Of a stretch of 33,019 nucleotides of DNA, positions 31,946 through 33,019 are shown piece after piece. This DNA is from Spirochaetae bacterium HGW-Spirochaetae-5 (GTDB lineage: Bacteria > Spirochaetota > UBA4802 > UBA5550): positions 1-33,019 of the forward strand of contig PGXT01000008.1 in NCBI GenBank assembly GCA_002839285.1, written 5' to 3'. The notes beneath the pieces were generated by a model, which had not been told where the DNA came from, searched no databases, and worked only from the letters and a program-made list of their open reading frames with translations. The translations under genes were made by a program, and so were the position numbers. Position 1 is the stretch's first letter, and every line of letters starts with the position of its first letter.

Positions 31946-33019
31946 AAAAATTGCCGATACCATAAAGCTGAGCTGAGCAGTGAAGAGATCGATGCCGCAT
32001 CTGAGGTAATCCGCAGCGGCTGGCTCACCATGGGTGAGAAGACCTTTGAGTTCGAGCGGAATTTCTGTAAATATACAGGTGCATCAAATTCAATCGCCGT
32101 TAATTCATGTACGGCGGCCCTTCATCTGGCGCTTAAAGCTGCCGGTATAAAGCCGGGAGACGAGGTGATTATTCCGGCAATGACATTTATTGCCACATGG
32201 GAGATTATAACATATCTTGGTGCTGTTCCTGTGCTCTGTGATGTTCTGAAAGAGAGTTTCCTCATAGATCCTATTGAAATTGAAAAAAAGATTACCGCAA
32301 AAACCAGAGCTGTTATTCCTGTCCATTACGGCGGTGAGAGCTGTGACATGGATGCAATTATGGACATAGCCCGTAAACATAAACTTACAGTAATTGAAGA
32401 TGCTGCACACGCTCTCCCCACACAATATAAAGGAAAGATGATCGGGACTATCGGAGACATTACCTGTTTCAGTTTTTATGCCACAAAAACTCTCACTACA
32501 GGTGAGGGGGGGATGATTACCACCGGGAATACAGAGTGGGCCGACAGAATGCGCAGGCTCCGTCTTCACGGCATTACAAAGGATGCCTGGAACAGATATT
32601 CCGATAAAGGTTCCTGGGAGTACGACGTCTCCGAGGCGGGATATAAATATAACATTACCGATATAGCATCGGCTATCGGAGTTGAGCAGCTGAAGAAGAG
32701 CGATGAACTTAACCTTGCAAGAAGAGCAATCGCACTGAAATATAATAATGCATTCAGTAAAACAGATCTTCTCGATCTCTGGCAGGTGAGAGATGAGAAC
32801 GAATGCGCATGGCATCTCTATCCTGTGAAACTTAAACTGGAAAAGCTTAAAATTAACAGAAATGAATTTATAACAGAACTGAAAAGCCGCAATATAGGAA
32901 CAAGCGTCCATTATATTCCCATGTACAGATTTTCGGTATTCAAAGATTCAGGATACACAGAAAAAGATTTCCCCGGATGTGAAGATATATTCTCACGTGA
33001 GGTCTCACTCCCCATATAT
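31946..33019 (+). CDS. DegT/DnrJ/EryC1 sugar aminotransferase, 3' end outside window, damaged or unusual 5' end
   Basis: The frame is open from 31946 to the right edge (358 codons). Its start matches the family N-terminus (Y-H-K-A-E-L-S-S-E-E-I-D-A-A, then R-S-G-W-L-T-M-G). Later it has N-S-C-T-A-A-L-H-L-A, I-P-A-M-T-F-I-A-T, V-I-E-D-A-A-H-A and F-Y-A-T-K-T-L-T-T-G-E-G-G, which includes the PLP lysine, so it should be a true aminotransferase acting on a nucleotide 4-keto (or 3-keto) sugar. No ATG, GTG or TTG lies in frame before ATG 32030, which would remove the conserved first block. TTG 31951 in the next frame would give L-P-I-P and stop, hinting at a small deletion just after the original start. 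Confidence 0.8.

Noticed and set aside
32105..32911. 268-codon open frame on the minus strand
   Set aside because: It lies entirely antisense to the aminotransferase frame, whose motifs are unmistakable; the translated protein is cysteine-rich with no recognisable domain.

Overview
The window is a polysaccharide (O-antigen or capsule type) biosynthesis locus from a low-GC, outer-membrane-bearing bacterium. The diderm call rests on an ADP-heptose operon (gmhA, hldE, gmhB) with a GT9 heptosyltransferase, and on Wzx-type flippases and nucleotide-sugar genes typical of LPS loci. The phylum cannot be fixed from this sequence. The AT-rich genes, frequent TTG starts and GC-rich intergenic repeats would fit Bacteroidota/Ignavibacteria-like or spirochaete-like lineages (inference only).

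Layout. Positions 1-279 hold the tail of one gene and an apparent decayed gene remnant. Positions 289-5381 hold a DUF268 methyltransferase-like protein and four glycosyltransferases, including a GT11 fucosyltransferase. Positions 5400-14720 are the sugar-nucleotide block: an RMD-like reductase; rfbF-rfbG-small ORF-rfbH; a thiamine-diphosphate enzyme and an SDR (YerE/YerF-like); then gmd and fcl. Positions 15006-20578 hold a Wzx flippase, three GT2 enzymes, and an RmlC-like epimerase/SDR reductase pair. Positions 20635-22925 (minus strand) hold a GT4 and a GT2. Positions 23251-24860 (plus) hold a methyltransferase and a GT4. Positions 24855-26273 (minus) hold a second flippase. Positions 26274-27851 form a repeat-rich gap carrying a HEPN/MNT (HepT/MntA-type) toxin-antitoxin pair. 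Positions 27852-31660 are the heptose operon. Two tandem 97-bp repeats follow, and then a DegT-family aminotransferase that runs off the window and has a damaged or unusual N-terminus.

How the genes fit together. RfbF, RfbG and RfbH convert glucose-1-P to the CDP-6-deoxy-4-keto-3,4-glucoseen intermediate. The adjacent ThDP enzyme and SDR match the logic and gene order of CDP-yersiniose synthesis, in which a two-carbon unit from pyruvate is added to C4 of a 3,6-dideoxy-4-ketohexose and then reduced. An RmlC-like epimerase and an abequose/ascarylose-synthase-like SDR lie 6 kb downstream and suggest a second or further-modified CDP-sugar. Gmd makes GDP-4-keto-6-deoxymannose, which Fcl can turn into GDP-L-fucose (used by the GT11 enzyme) and the RMD-like SDR into GDP-D-rhamnose. 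No E3/ddhD reductase, no Wzy polymerase and no HldD epimerase lies in the window. The most interesting system is the predicted branched-chain 3,6-dideoxysugar pathway, with its unplaced small ORF and separate epimerase/reductase branch.
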